The notes under the pieces: generated by a model | Told to the model about the DNA's origin: nothing | The model's database searches: none | Seen by the model: only the letters and a program-made list of their open reading frames with translations | Assembly (NCBI GenBank): GCA_900466475.1 | Contig: UBMI01000005.1 | Span: 62,001 to 126,000, forward strand | DNA from: Hyphomicrobiales bacterium | Lineage (GTDB): Bacteria > Pseudomonadota > Alphaproteobacteria > Rhizobiales > Rhizobiaceae | Direction: 5' to 3' | Length of the DNA stretch: 64,000 bases | Program-made: the position numbers and the translations under genes | Shown here: positions 25,283 through 34,169 of the stretch, in pieces | Layout of the letters: every line of letters starts with the position of its first letter | Numbering within the stretch: the first letter of the stretch is position 1

Positions 25283-26521
25283 TTACCTCACGTCGATTTG
25301 CCTGACCGTCACCTGCTCGCCGTTCCGATACTGGAATATATCATAAAGACCGCTCGTGGGATCTCCGTTCGGCGCAAAGCGAAATGCTCCCGACACCCCG
25401 ATATAATCAATCGGTCTTCCCGCCGCGGCATCCTTCACGGCCTCCGCCAATGTCTCAAGGGTGAATTGCCTCGCCCCTTCCCTTGTCACCTCTCGGACCT
25501 TTTGGCGAATGAGCTCTGGATCGGTTGCACCAGCCTCAATGGCCGAAAGAACACAGAGAATGCCCGCATCGAACACGTTCGCCGCATAGGAACCGGCTTC
25601 CGCCCCTCCCGCCTGCCGCCAAAGTTCGTTGAACAGTCGGTATGCCGGGGTTCCACGGGGGGATCCGCCGGCAACGCCGTAAGCCCCGTTGATGGCCCGC
25701 GCCGGAATGCTCTTGGGCACTCTGGCGAAAGACAATGCATCCGCAACAAACAGTTTGTTTGGGTCGAATTTACCACTGCGGACGAGTGCTGCCCCGAGCC
25801 TCGCGTAAGTGTCGGGATAATCGATGACGACGTAGGCGTCGGGATTTTCGTCGAAAAGTTGAGCAGCCTCGGAATCGAAGGCTTGCTGCGTGGGATCGAA
25901 TGCGATGCTCGAGACAATCGTTCCACCGCTTGCCTCCCAATCCGATCTGAACGTGCGAGACAGAGCGTCGCCGTATGGCTCGTTTCGAAAGAGGATCGCA
26001 ACCCTCTTGCGGGCACCGACATAGGTCTCGATTGCCCGGACCAACGCCTTCGACTGGAGGTCATCCGGTGCGAGTGTGCGGAAAATCGTTCCGCCGTCTT
26101 CGACAGCGCGCAGCCGCGTGCTGGATGCCTGCGGCCACAACGTAATCCTTCGCTGTAATGTCACGCCGTTGAGGACGGCGATTGACTCGGGCGTGGTTGC
26201 CGGTCCGAGAATGCACGAGACGCCCTTGTCCACGAGCGTCCGCGCAGCAGAGACGGCCGCCTGAGGGTTTCCTTGAGAATCCGCGCTGACCAGATAGACC
26301 GAAAGATCAAGTCCGGCCTCCTTCGCAGCGATGTTACTCACCGACACCGCAAGTTTCGCCGCTTTTTCAACGGACGGCCCCATTTCCGACATCGGCCCCG
26401 ATGCTTCAATCAACGCACCGATGAACATGTCTTTCGCATTGGCGATGCCCGCATCAACGGACACTAGGGCGATGCCCACCAGACAGCCTATGAAAATCGC
26501 GGCTTTGGGAAACAAACTCAT
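25283..26521 (-). CDS. ABC importer periplasmic binding protein (HAAT/LivK type)
   Basis: 412 residues from ATG 26521, which starts a clear signal peptide (AAIFIGCLVGIALVSVDAGIANA). The mature protein opens KDMFIGALIEASGPMSEMGP and continues DSQGNPQAAVSAARTLVDKG and CILGPATTPESIAVLNG, the type I periplasmic fold of amino-acid/amide/urea binding proteins. It is the first gene of the five-gene importer operon. The binding-site residues I can see do not settle the ligand; amino acids, amides, urea or aromatic acids are all known for this family. It is divergent from the winged-helix/NTPase regulator at 27037, a plausible controller. Confidence 0.87.
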   Translation of the reverse strand: MSLFPKAAIFIGCLVGIALVSVDAGIANAKDMFIGALIEASGPMSEMGPSVEKAAKLAVSVSNIAAKEAGLDLSVYLVSADSQGNPQAAVSAARTLVDKGVSCILGPATTPESIAVLNGVTLQRRITLWPQASSTRLRAVEDGGTIFRTLAPDDLQSKALVRAIETYVGARKRVAILFRNEPYGDALSRTFRSDWEASGGTIVSSIAFDPTQQAFDSEAAQLFDENPDAYVVIDYPDTYARLGAALVRSGKFDPNKLFVADALSFARVPKSIPARAINGAYGVAGGSPRGTPAYRLFNELWRQAGGAEAGSYAANVFDAGILCVLSAIEAGATDPELIRQKVREVTREGARQFTLETLAEAVKDAAAGRPIDYIGVSGAFRFAPNGDPTSGLYDIFQYRNGEQVTVRQIDVR

Positions 26522-27036
26522 CGGGAGAGCCCATTTTGTGTCCGAAACGCGATTAAAATCCAACGCTTTCAAAATATCAATGCAGGTCAAGTCCTGCGGA
26601 ACTGCCTGGCATGTCCCATGGACAAACGGCAGCATTCGGTTTCTAATCGCTGCCAATCAAGCTCGTGACCCAACAGGCCCGATGAGACGAGCACCTGGGT
26701 TAAGCGATCGGCAAAAGCGATGTCTGCCGGCGTCTGACAGACGGGGCCGACGAATGCAGGCCTCTAAGTGGACTTTGAGCGGAGACGCTCCTCTCATTCA
26801 TTTATTGTGACCACATCGCAGCATTGAGATGCGGGCCTCAAAGAAAGGCCGCGGCAAGCTTTCTTTTACAGCTGTATTGCCGACCTCACCCGGTCGGGAT
26901 GATCGCCGGCAACAGGATGTAATGGGGCCAACGAAATTGAAGCAGCTACAAAACGGATTTTTTATTCTTGTGATCGGTTGCGCTATAGCGGACGGTGACT
27001 CAGACACGCTGGGTAGAGACTTCCAGGACGGTTGTC
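26522..27036. other. Divergent intergenic region between importer operon and regulator
   Basis: About 515 bp. A plus-strand frame from ATG 26829 could encode about 72 residues but has no ribosome site and runs into the regulator gene in another frame, so I do not call it. No convincing terminator or palindrome was seen. The promoters of both flanking genes must lie here. Confidence 0.45.
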
Positions 27037-29895
27037 ATGTGGAATGAGAGCGATCCGGACACCGGCAAGGGTCTCTATTTCGGTCCGTTTCAACTAATCG
27101 CCTCCGAACGTTTGCTGGCTAAGAACGGCAAACAGGTTGCAATTGGCGGCCGTGCGCTTGATATCCTCATCGCGCTGACCCAGCGCCCCGGCGAGATCTT
27201 GACGGGTGACGAGCTGACAAAGCTCGTCTGGAGGGGCCTCACGGTCGAAGAGTCGAACCTCAGGGTTCACATCGCCTCCCTGAGAAAGGCCTTGGCAGAC
27301 GGCGAGGACGACACACGCTATGTATTGAACGTAGCAGGGCGCGGATATACTTTCGCAGCACCAATCCGTCGAGGGCCGGTCACACCTGAGAGATCGCCGA
27401 CTGCTGAGACGAGCGAGCTGCGTTCTCAGAGCCTTCCCCATGCATTGCCATCTCTTTTTGGTCGAACAGAGACCGTGAATGTCCTGTCGCTGTTGGTTTT
27501 GTCACGCCGCTTTGTCACAGTCGTAGGTCCAGGAGGCATCGGAAAAACCACCGTCGCTGTGGCGGTCGCTCATTCGCTTCGCCAGGAATTCGAAGGGAGC
27601 GCGATTTATTTCGTTGATCTCACTCTGGTCCAAGATGCCCAGCAGGTTCCAAATGCAGTCGCCTCAGCTCTCGGCTGTTTTGTCCAAGGCCCTGAGGTAG
27701 AACCGTTCATCCTGGCGTTTGTATCCGGGAAGAAGATCCTCGTGGTGTTAGACAATTGTGAACATGTCATTTCGGCCGCCGCAGCCCTTGCCGAACGCCT
27801 TTTCCATGCTGCGCCATCGCTCCATTTATTGGCCACCAGTCGTGAGGCTTTGCGCGTAGACGGTGAAAACGTGCACTTGCTTCTGCCTCTTGATACGCCG
27901 CGCGGCGAGGTGACAACGGCATCCCAGGCCCTTGGCTCTCCTGCTGTCAAACTTTTCATGGAGAAAGCTGCATCTTCTGGGCATAGGTTGAGCCTTACTG
28001 ACGCAGAGGCACCGACGGTCGCCAATATCTGCCGCCGCCTCGACGGCATCGCCCTGGCGATCGAGCTTGTCGCAAGCCGTGTCGGCACTTTCGGCATCCA
28101 AGGTACATTCGATCTCATGGGCAACGACGCCGAGCTCCAGTTGCAGGGGCGCCGCAATGCCGTGCCTCGTCACCAAACGCTTCAGGGTATGCTCGACTGG
28201 AGCTACAATCTCCTGTCCAACATTGAGCAGGAGGTGCTGAGCAGGCTTTCGATTTTTGTCGGACAATTTACCTTTGAGGCTGCTATCGAAGTCGCCGGGT
28301 CCTCGGAAGACACAACCCGGACCACCAATGCCATTGCGAGCTTGGTGGACAAGTCTCTTATCTGGATATCGCCCGCCAACGGGATCGTCACGTATCGGCT
28401 TCTCGACACGACACGCGTTTATGCCGCCGCCAAACTCGCGGCCAGCGGCGAAACGGACGCGGTGGCGATGCGACACGCACAATATTTCGCCGACTTTTTG
28501 AAAATGCATGAAACCGATGATCTCGTTTCACATGGGCACAATGTCGAGGCATACGCGCCGCATATCGGCAATATCCGCCAGGCGTTAGGCTGGTGTTTTT
28601 CCAGTTCTGGAAGTGTCTGCATCGGCATTGAGCTCACGTCCCATGCCGCTCCCCTGTTCCTTGCATCTTTCCCGCTGCTCGCCGAATGCAGTAACTGGTG
28701 CAGCAAAGCGATGGCGACACTTCTGCCGAGCGATCGGGGCCAACGAAGAGAACTCTACCTGCAGAAAGCACTCGCGCTTTCATCGATGTACCTGTGGGAT
28801 GACAGCGAAAAAGTCAAAGCAGCTCTCGAACGTGGCCTGGAGCTTTCTGAAAAGCTTGGCGAGGATCGGCTTCAGCATTACCTGCTTCTCGGCTTGAATG
28901 TCTTCTTTACCCGTCGTGGCGAGTTTACGAGGGCCCTGGACGTCGCAAAGCGTGCTGCAGCCCTGTCGGAAAAATTTGGGGGGGTGGCGGAGAACGCAAT
29001 GAGCGAATGGGCCCTGGCGGCGTCCCACCACATTGCGGGAAATCAGTCCGCTGCTGTCATGCACGGTGAGCGCGGGTTTAGACTTGCTGTTAACACCGCC
29101 CCGTCAGAATTTGTGTACTTTGGGTACGACTACCATGTCCGGGCGCTCGGCACATATGCTCGCTCGCTCTGGATCAGCGGCGCACAGACGAAGGGTATCG
29201 CAAAGGCACGCGAGGCGATCTCGCGCGTGATTAATTCATCGCACCCGGTGCTGTTTTGCGCGGTCCTCCTGGATTCCATTCCGGTTCTGCACTGGGGTGG
29301 CCAATCTGAAGAGGCGTTTTCGTTTTGCGAACAGGTTATTGCTCACGCCCTCAGATACTCGCTCCATGCGCAAAAAGCTGTCGGCCTTGCGCTACGTGGT
29401 GAGCTCATGATTGCGCGCGGTGAGGTCGAACCAGGCGTCAACATGCTACGCGATGCGCTGAAGACAATGGGCGATAATCAATATCACGTGCAAACACTGG
29501 CGACACGGCGCGCGCTCGCCGAAGGCCTGAGACGGCTAGGTGATTACGACGAGGCATTGTTCATGATCAACGACGCCCTAAACCAGGCCGATCAGGCAAG
29601 CGCCACACTTTGGCTGCCAGCCCTACTGCACGCAAAAGGCGAAGTGCTAATGGCAATTTCGACACCTTCCGCCGAAGCAGAAGCTTGCCTCACCCGTTCC
29701 ATCGAGATTGCTCGCCGGCAGAATGCTTTGAGCTGGGAACTAGGAGCAGCGACCTCGCTCGCTCGCATCTGGGCCCAAAAAGGAAAATCCGTGGAGGCAA
29801 AGTCTCTTATTCTAGCTGTGCATTCCCGGTTCACCGGCGACGTTGAGGCTTGGGAAGTCAGCTCGGCACGCCAGCTGCTCGACGAACTCCGGTAA
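27037..29895 (+). CDS. Winged-helix / NTPase / TPR-like transcriptional regulator
   Basis: 952 residues from ATG 27037 (AGGAC upstream); a GTG at 26995 is in frame but less likely. An OmpR/CadC-type DNA-binding winged helix (about 15-108: FGPFQLIASERLL, ESNLRVHIASLRKAL, GRGYTFAAP) is joined to an NB-ARC-like ATPase (Walker A VVGPGGIGKTT at about 162-171, ILVVLDNCEHV, LLATSREALRV) and a long helical C-terminus with TPR-like repeats (about 560-950). Such one-component regulators bind a ligand or partner through the repeat region and use nucleotide to switch. It is divergent from the HAAT importer operon and upstream of the decarboxylase-family gene, so either may be its target. Confidence 0.85.
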   Translation: MWNESDPDTGKGLYFGPFQLIASERLLAKNGKQVAIGGRALDILIALTQRPGEILTGDELTKLVWRGLTVEESNLRVHIASLRKALADGEDDTRYVLNVAGRGYTFAAPIRRGPVTPERSPTAETSELRSQSLPHALPSLFGRTETVNVLSLLVLSRRFVTVVGPGGIGKTTVAVAVAHSLRQEFEGSAIYFVDLTLVQDAQQVPNAVASALGCFVQGPEVEPFILAFVSGKKILVVLDNCEHVISAAAALAERLFHAAPSLHLLATSREALRVDGENVHLLLPLDTPRGEVTTASQALGSPAVKLFMEKAASSGHRLSLTDAEAPTVANICRRLDGIALAIELVASRVGTFGIQGTFDLMGNDAELQLQGRRNAVPRHQTLQGMLDWSYNLLSNIEQEVLSRLSIFVGQFTFEAAIEVAGSSEDTTRTTNAIASLVDKSLIWISPANGIVTYRLLDTTRVYAAAKLAASGETDAVAMRHAQYFADFLKMHETDDLVSHGHNVEAYAPHIGNIRQALGWCFSSSGSVCIGIELTSHAAPLFLASFPLLAECSNWCSKAMATLLPSDRGQRRELYLQKALALSSMYLWDDSEKVKAALERGLELSEKLGEDRLQHYLLLGLNVFFTRRGEFTRALDVAKRAAALSEKFGGVAENAMSEWALAASHHIAGNQSAAVMHGERGFRLAVNTAPSEFVYFGYDYHVRALGTYARSLWISGAQTKGIAKAREAISRVINSSHPVLFCAVLLDSIPVLHWGGQSEEAFSFCEQVIAHALRYSLHAQKAVGLALRGELMIARGEVEPGVNMLRDALKTMGDNQYHVQTLATRRALAEGLRRLGDYDEALFMINDALNQADQASATLWLPALLHAKGEVLMAISTPSAEAEACLTRSIEIARRQNALSWELGAATSLARIWAQKGKSVEAKSLILAVHSRFTGDVEAWEVSSARQLLDELR

Positions 29896-29943
29896 CATCC
29901 GTGCGCCTCGATTTGGGATCGCTTCGCCACAGCGCTTCGGACC

Positions 29944-29974
29944 TTCACAACGATTCACAAATCTAAACTCGTAT
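29944..29974 (+). promoter_or_regulatory. 31-bp promoter element, second copy
   Basis: TTCACAACGATTCACAA, then AT, then CTAAACTCGTAT: identical at 29 of 31 positions to the element before the histidine kinase at 21771. It ends 79 bp before the decarboxylase-family ATG at 30054. The two TTCACAA repeats are one helical turn apart. Confidence 0.6.
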
Positions 29975-30053
29975 TTCCCGGTATAGGTGTGTTCCATGCG
30001 AGAGAACGGGAGATCTCGTGCTTCCGACCGGCCATTTGATGGAGGCGCGACGA

Positions 30054-30854
30054 ATGCTCTCGGGATATACAGTTCCGCTGACGCCGGACGGTAAGTCCTC
30101 ACTGACCCCGCCGCCACCTTGGCACTATTCCGGCGATTGCATCGCCGTCGAATACTGGGCGGATCCCGCCGCTGTCGCGGCCCTACTTCCTATGGGTCTG
30201 ACGCCGGACGACGAATCGGAGGGGCGCACGTTCTTCTGGTTTCTCGACTGGCAGTTCACAGGCTCGAACGACGAGCACACGGACCCGGCCCGCTATCAGT
30301 ACCGCGAGGCGTTCATTCTGGTGGAAGCACGTCTCGAAGGCCGCCCAGTCAATTTTTGTCCTTTCATCTTTGTCGATAACGATGCGGCGATCGCACGCGG
30401 CTGGATTCAGGGTTATCCCAAGAAACTTGGCAGCATCTATCAAACAAGGAGCTTTTCTGCGCCGGGTGCCGCCGCCTGCCCGCTTGAACCGGGAAGCCGT
30501 TTCGGCGCGAGTGTTTCATCTCACGGAGAGCGAATGGCAACAGCTCGGATCGAACTCCGGGAAAAGGTGATGGACCCGGCAAAGGTGTTCAATCGGCCGA
30601 CCACGATACGGAGATATTTCCCATCGCTGAGCGCCAGCCAGCAGGGCAGGCCCGCGGTCGATGAATTGACGCTGTCGCTGATGGACAATCTTACCTTTTC
30701 AGATTTCTGGACGGGGTCCGCAGAACTTTCGATACCCCATGTCGAGGGTGAGGATATGGATGCCCTGGCGCCGCGAGAGGTGGGGCGAGGATTTCGCTTC
30801 GGCATGTCGTACTCGGTCTCCGATCTTCCCATACTCAAGGACTATCTGGCCTAG
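30054..30854 (+). CDS. Acetoacetate decarboxylase family protein
   Basis: 266 residues from ATG 30054, which has GGAGG nine bases upstream; the earlier in-frame GTG at 30018 is less likely. The family pattern is clear: YWADPAAVAALLPMGL, YREAFILVEARLEGR, the active-site region GWIQGYPKKLG with the Schiff-base lysine, and a long C-terminal beta-rich part. Members decarboxylate acetoacetate to acetone or act on other beta-keto or unsaturated keto acids. It carries the same promoter element as the PAS kinase gene and lies before the malonate decarboxylase operon, so a role in beta-keto or dicarboxylic acid breakdown is plausible but unproven. Confidence 0.84.
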   Translation: MLSGYTVPLTPDGKSSLTPPPPWHYSGDCIAVEYWADPAAVAALLPMGLTPDDESEGRTFFWFLDWQFTGSNDEHTDPARYQYREAFILVEARLEGRPVNFCPFIFVDNDAAIARGWIQGYPKKLGSIYQTRSFSAPGAAACPLEPGSRFGASVSSHGERMATARIELREKVMDPAKVFNRPTTIRRYFPSLSASQQGRPAVDELTLSLMDNLTFSDFWTGSAELSIPHVEGEDMDALAPREVGRGFRFGMSYSVSDLPILKDYLA

Positions 30855-31274
30855 AGGGCTCGCTGCACCTGCTGGTGGTGCGGTGCGACCATGTCGTCGC
30901 ACGGCACCTGGCGAATTCTGCACACAAGCGGACGCCCCCCATGAATGTCTGGTCCGAAACCGGTTCCCAGGGCGGCCGAAAGGCTATGTCCGTCCTCCTT
31001 GTCCTTTCCATGCAATGGTCGTGCCCGTCCTACACCTAGGTGTGATTCTCGAACGGGACCATCGAAGCTAGTTTTTATGCGGAGAAAACAGCCTACCCAA
31101 TCACATGCCCATTTCACGACCAGGTAGCGACGCGGTTTGATGCCGTTGTCGGTGACTGCAGCAAGGCGTGATCGGATTTCTGCAACAGAATTCCAGTTCA
31201 GTCGCATGACTTACTTTTTGTGCTCGCAAGATGCCGAGCCCTGTCTCAATGCAACCACACAGGAAGCCATAGCC
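30855..31274. other. Intergenic region with one dyad
   Basis: About 420 bp. No gene is supported; an upstream extension of the hydrolase frame to 31137 lacks a ribosome site and would bury the signal peptide. The only structure is the dyad at 31032-31043. Confidence 0.5.
31032..31043. promoter_or_regulatory. Dyad ACACCTAGGTGT
   Basis: A perfect 12-bp palindrome, extended to TACACCTAGGTGTGAT at 31031-31046, about 230 bp before the exported hydrolase. It matches the site before the FixJ-type regulator (18126-18137) with one base changed in the centre and shares the following GAT. A common regulator is inferred. Confidence 0.45.
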
Positions 31275-32069
31275 ATGAAACAGCTCAAGACCTATGTCAC
31301 CCTTGCAGCCACCCTTCCATTCATCGCGCTGGCGGCGCCCGCGAGCGCTGAACCGCTCAAGAATATCGTTCTGGTGCACGGCGCCTGGGTGGATGGCTCT
31401 GGTTGGAAACCCGTCTACGAAATCCTGACCAAGGAGGGTTTCAAAGTCACGATGGCCCAGGAGCCCGAGACGTCCTTCGCGGACGACGTGGCTGCAACCA
31501 AGCGCGTTCTCGACCTTCAGGACGGCCCGACACTTCTCGTCGGTCACAGCTACGGCGGCTCGATCATCACCGAGGCGGGCGTCCACCCGAACGTGACAGC
31601 GCTGGTTTACGTCGCCGCACACGCACCCGATGTCGGCGAAGACGAAGGCACCCTTGGAAAGAAAACTCCAAGCGTCCTGGCCAAGACCGAAGGCGCAATC
31701 AAGAAGACGCCTGACGGCTATACGTACCTGAACCCGGTCGACTTCCCGAAGCTCTTCGCTCCGGACATGCCAAGAGGGCAGGCAGAATTCGAGGCCCGGT
31801 CGCAGGTGCTTGCGGCAGCCGAAGTGTTCACCACACCGCTGACTGCAGCGGCATGGAAAACGAAGCCGAGTTGGGCAATCGTCGCCGGGAATGACCAGAT
31901 CATCAACCCGGATCTGGAGCGCTGGTACTACACGAGAGCGAAGAGCCGCACGATCGAGATCAAGGGAGCAAGCCACTCCGTATACGAATCCCATCCCCGG
32001 CAAGTGGCAGAAGTGATCATCCGAGCTGCCCGCGAGGCTGAGCAAGACGCCTCGACCGCCAAGAAGTAA
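31275..32069 (+). CDS. Exported alpha/beta hydrolase
   Basis: 264 residues from ATG 31275 (AGGAAG upstream). A signal peptide (TYVTLAATLPFIALAAPASA) precedes NIVLVHGAWVDGSGWKPVY, the start of an alpha/beta hydrolase of the EstC/salicylate-esterase-like type. The nucleophile elbow is GHSYGGS, the acid lies in VAGNDQIIN and the catalytic histidine in KGASHSVYESHP. It should hydrolyse small esters in the periplasm. Plant-type esterases of this fold act on aromatic esters, but the substrate here is unknown. It lies 129 bp before mdcA and could share its transcript. Confidence 0.85.
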   Translation: MKQLKTYVTLAATLPFIALAAPASAEPLKNIVLVHGAWVDGSGWKPVYEILTKEGFKVTMAQEPETSFADDVAATKRVLDLQDGPTLLVGHSYGGSIITEAGVHPNVTALVYVAAHAPDVGEDEGTLGKKTPSVLAKTEGAIKKTPDGYTYLNPVDFPKLFAPDMPRGQAEFEARSQVLAAAEVFTTPLTAAAWKTKPSWAIVAGNDQIINPDLERWYYTRAKSRTIEIKGASHSVYESHPRQVAEVIIRAAREAEQDASTAKK

Positions 32070-32198
32070 CGCGCCTTACCATATAGCCGCAACCGCTCGC
32101 CCACAGATGCGGAGACATTCCTCCGGACGCAGATCCCAATCGGTCAAATCGAAACCACGCGGTTGTCGACCAACTGACAAGCAGGAGCCCAGAAGACG

Positions 32199-33842
32199 AT
32201 GAACTGGCAACGACACCGCGAAGAGCACCTTGCCCGCATCAAGGCGGGAAGTGCTCTGGCCAAGGGAAAAATCGTCGAGGCACGTGACGCGACCCGACTG
32301 TTGGAGGCGGTGGTCCGCCCCGGCGATCGCGTGTGCCTTGAGGGTGACAATCAGAAGCAGGCTGATTTGCTCAGCAGCGCATTGCTGGCCGTCGACCGAA
32401 CAAAGGTCAACAACCTTCACATGGTACAGTCCGGCGTGGTTCTTCCCAGCCATCTCGATCTGTTCGACAACGGCATCGCCAAGCGGCTCGATTACGCCTA
32501 CTCAGGCCCCCAATCGGCACGCATTGCGAAAATGTTGTTCGGCGGCAAGATCGAACTGGGCGCGGTTCACACCTATCTCGAGCTTTTTGCCAGGTATTTT
32601 ATCGATCTCACGCCCAATGTCGCGTTGATCGCCGCAGTCAGCGCTGATCGCGACGGCAACCTTTATACGGGACCGAACACGGAAGACACGCCTACCGTCG
32701 TCGAAGCGACCGCGTTCAAGGACGGGGTCGTAATCGCCCAGGTCAACGAGATTGTCGATCGGATCCCCCGTGTCGATATCCCCGGAGATCGCATTGATTT
32801 CGTCGTCGAAGCCGACAAGCCGTTTTTTGTGGAACCATTGTTCACGCGCGATCCGGGCGCTATCACGGAAACGCAGATTCTGACGGCCATGATGGCCATT
32901 AAAGGGATCTATGCGCCATACGGCGTGAAACGTCTCAACCACGGGATCGGGTTCAGTACTGCCGCGATCGAACTCCTTCTTCCCACATTCGCAGACAAGC
33001 TCGGCCTTAAGGGCAAGATCGCATCCCACTTTGCTTTGAACCCCCATCCCGCGTTGATTCCGGCGATTGAATCAGGCTGGGTCCAACAGATTCACTCGTT
33101 CGGTTCGGAAGTGGGGATGGACGACTACATCCGCGCCCGACCCGATGTCTACTTCACCGGTGCGGACGGTTCCCTGCGTTCGAACAGGGCTTTTAGCCAG
33201 GTAGCTGGTCTCTATGCCTGCGATATGTTCATCGGCTCGACACTTCAGATCGACCTCGACGGCAACTCATCCACGATTACGACCCAGCGTATCGCAGGCT
33301 TCGGCGGTGCGCCGAACATGGGTTCCGACCCGCGTGGTCGGCGTCATCCGAGCGAGCCATGGCTCCAAGCTGGCAAGGAGGCGGATCCCGACGGACCTGC
33401 ACCATTGCGCCGAGGTCGCAAGCTCGTCGTCCAGATCGGTGAAACGTTTGGAGAAAAAAACGTCCCCCTCTTCGTCGAGAAGCTGGACGCTTTAGCCCTC
33501 GCTGAAAAACTCAAGCTCGATCTGGCTCCGGTCATGATCTACGGCGATGACGTGACGCATATTGTTACGGAGGAAGGCATAGCAAACCTCCTCCTGTGCC
33601 GGGATGGCCGGGAGCGTGAACAGGCCATCCGCGGAGTGGCAGGCTATACCGACGTCGGCCGCGCGCGCGACAAGAAGATGGTCCAGCACCTGAGGGAACG
33701 AGGCGTGATCCGACGCCCGGAAGATCTCGGCATCGACCTCCTCGACGTGGATCGAAATCTCCTGGCAGCTCGCTCCATCAAGGATCTCGTCCGATGGTCG
33801 GGCGGTCTTTATTCCCCTCCCTCGAAGTTTCGCAACTGGTGA
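32199..33842 (+). CDS. mdcA: Malonate decarboxylase alpha subunit (malonyl/acetyl-ACP transferase)
   Basis: 547 residues, the usual MdcA length. The start MNWQRHREEHLARI and the segments VVRPGDRVCLEGDNQKQADLL, TYLELFARYFIDLTPNVALI and GGAPNMGSDPRGRRHPSEPW are typical. MdcA swaps the acetyl group on the acyl carrier subunit MdcC for malonate, the first half-reaction of the biotin-independent decarboxylase in the cytoplasm. It is the first gene of mdcACDEGBFH, all on the plus strand with overlaps or gaps of at most 12 bp. No LysR-type mdcR is adjacent, so the operon's regulator is not evident. Confidence 0.93.
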   Translation: MNWQRHREEHLARIKAGSALAKGKIVEARDATRLLEAVVRPGDRVCLEGDNQKQADLLSSALLAVDRTKVNNLHMVQSGVVLPSHLDLFDNGIAKRLDYAYSGPQSARIAKMLFGGKIELGAVHTYLELFARYFIDLTPNVALIAAVSADRDGNLYTGPNTEDTPTVVEATAFKDGVVIAQVNEIVDRIPRVDIPGDRIDFVVEADKPFFVEPLFTRDPGAITETQILTAMMAIKGIYAPYGVKRLNHGIGFSTAAIELLLPTFADKLGLKGKIASHFALNPHPALIPAIESGWVQQIHSFGSEVGMDDYIRARPDVYFTGADGSLRSNRAFSQVAGLYACDMFIGSTLQIDLDGNSSTITTQRIAGFGGAPNMGSDPRGRRHPSEPWLQAGKEADPDGPAPLRRGRKLVVQIGETFGEKNVPLFVEKLDALALAEKLKLDLAPVMIYGDDVTHIVTEEGIANLLLCRDGREREQAIRGVAGYTDVGRARDKKMVQHLRERGVIRRPEDLGIDLLDVDRNLLAARSIKDLVRWSGGLYSPPSKFRNW

Positions 33843-33854
33843 AAGGAACACGTG

Positions 33855-34169
33855 ATGGAAGATCTTATCTTTCACCACACGACCAACAGGCGGGCTTCCG
33901 GCGACAGAAGCCTCGCAATCGTTGGCGTAGTGGCCTCCGGAAATCTCGAAGTCCTCGCCGAGCGTGTCCTGCCCGACAACCACTGCCAGGTCGAAATCAG
34001 GACGGCAGCCGAAGGGTTCAGAGAAGTCTGGACCGCTGTCATCGATGACTTTGTCGAGCGATACGCGCCCGGTGGGCTAAAGTTGTCCATCAACGATGGG
34101 GGCGCACGGCCGGATACGGTGATGCTGCGATTGGCGCAGGCGGTCAGCGTGATGGAGGAACAACAATGA
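33855..34169 (+). CDS. mdcC: Malonate decarboxylase acyl carrier protein (delta subunit)
   Basis: 104 residues, ATG 33855 preceded by GAAAGGAACACGTG; a GTG one codon earlier is also possible. The prosthetic-group serine lies in VVASGNLEVL (Ser28), where 2'-(5''-phosphoribosyl)-3'-dephospho-CoA is attached by MdcG. The C-terminal LSINDGGARPDTVMLRLAQA is typical of MdcC. It carries the acyl group between MdcA and MdcD/MdcE. The stop overlaps the mdcD ATG by 4 bp. Confidence 0.92.
   Translation: MEDLIFHHTTNRRASGDRSLAIVGVVASGNLEVLAERVLPDNHCQVEIRTAAEGFREVWTAVIDDFVERYAPGGLKLSINDGGARPDTVMLRLAQAVSVMEEQQ

Noticed and set aside
26829..27047. Possible 72-residue gene upstream of the NTPase regulator
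   Set aside because: No ribosome site, no recognised motif and overlap with the start of the regulator gene.
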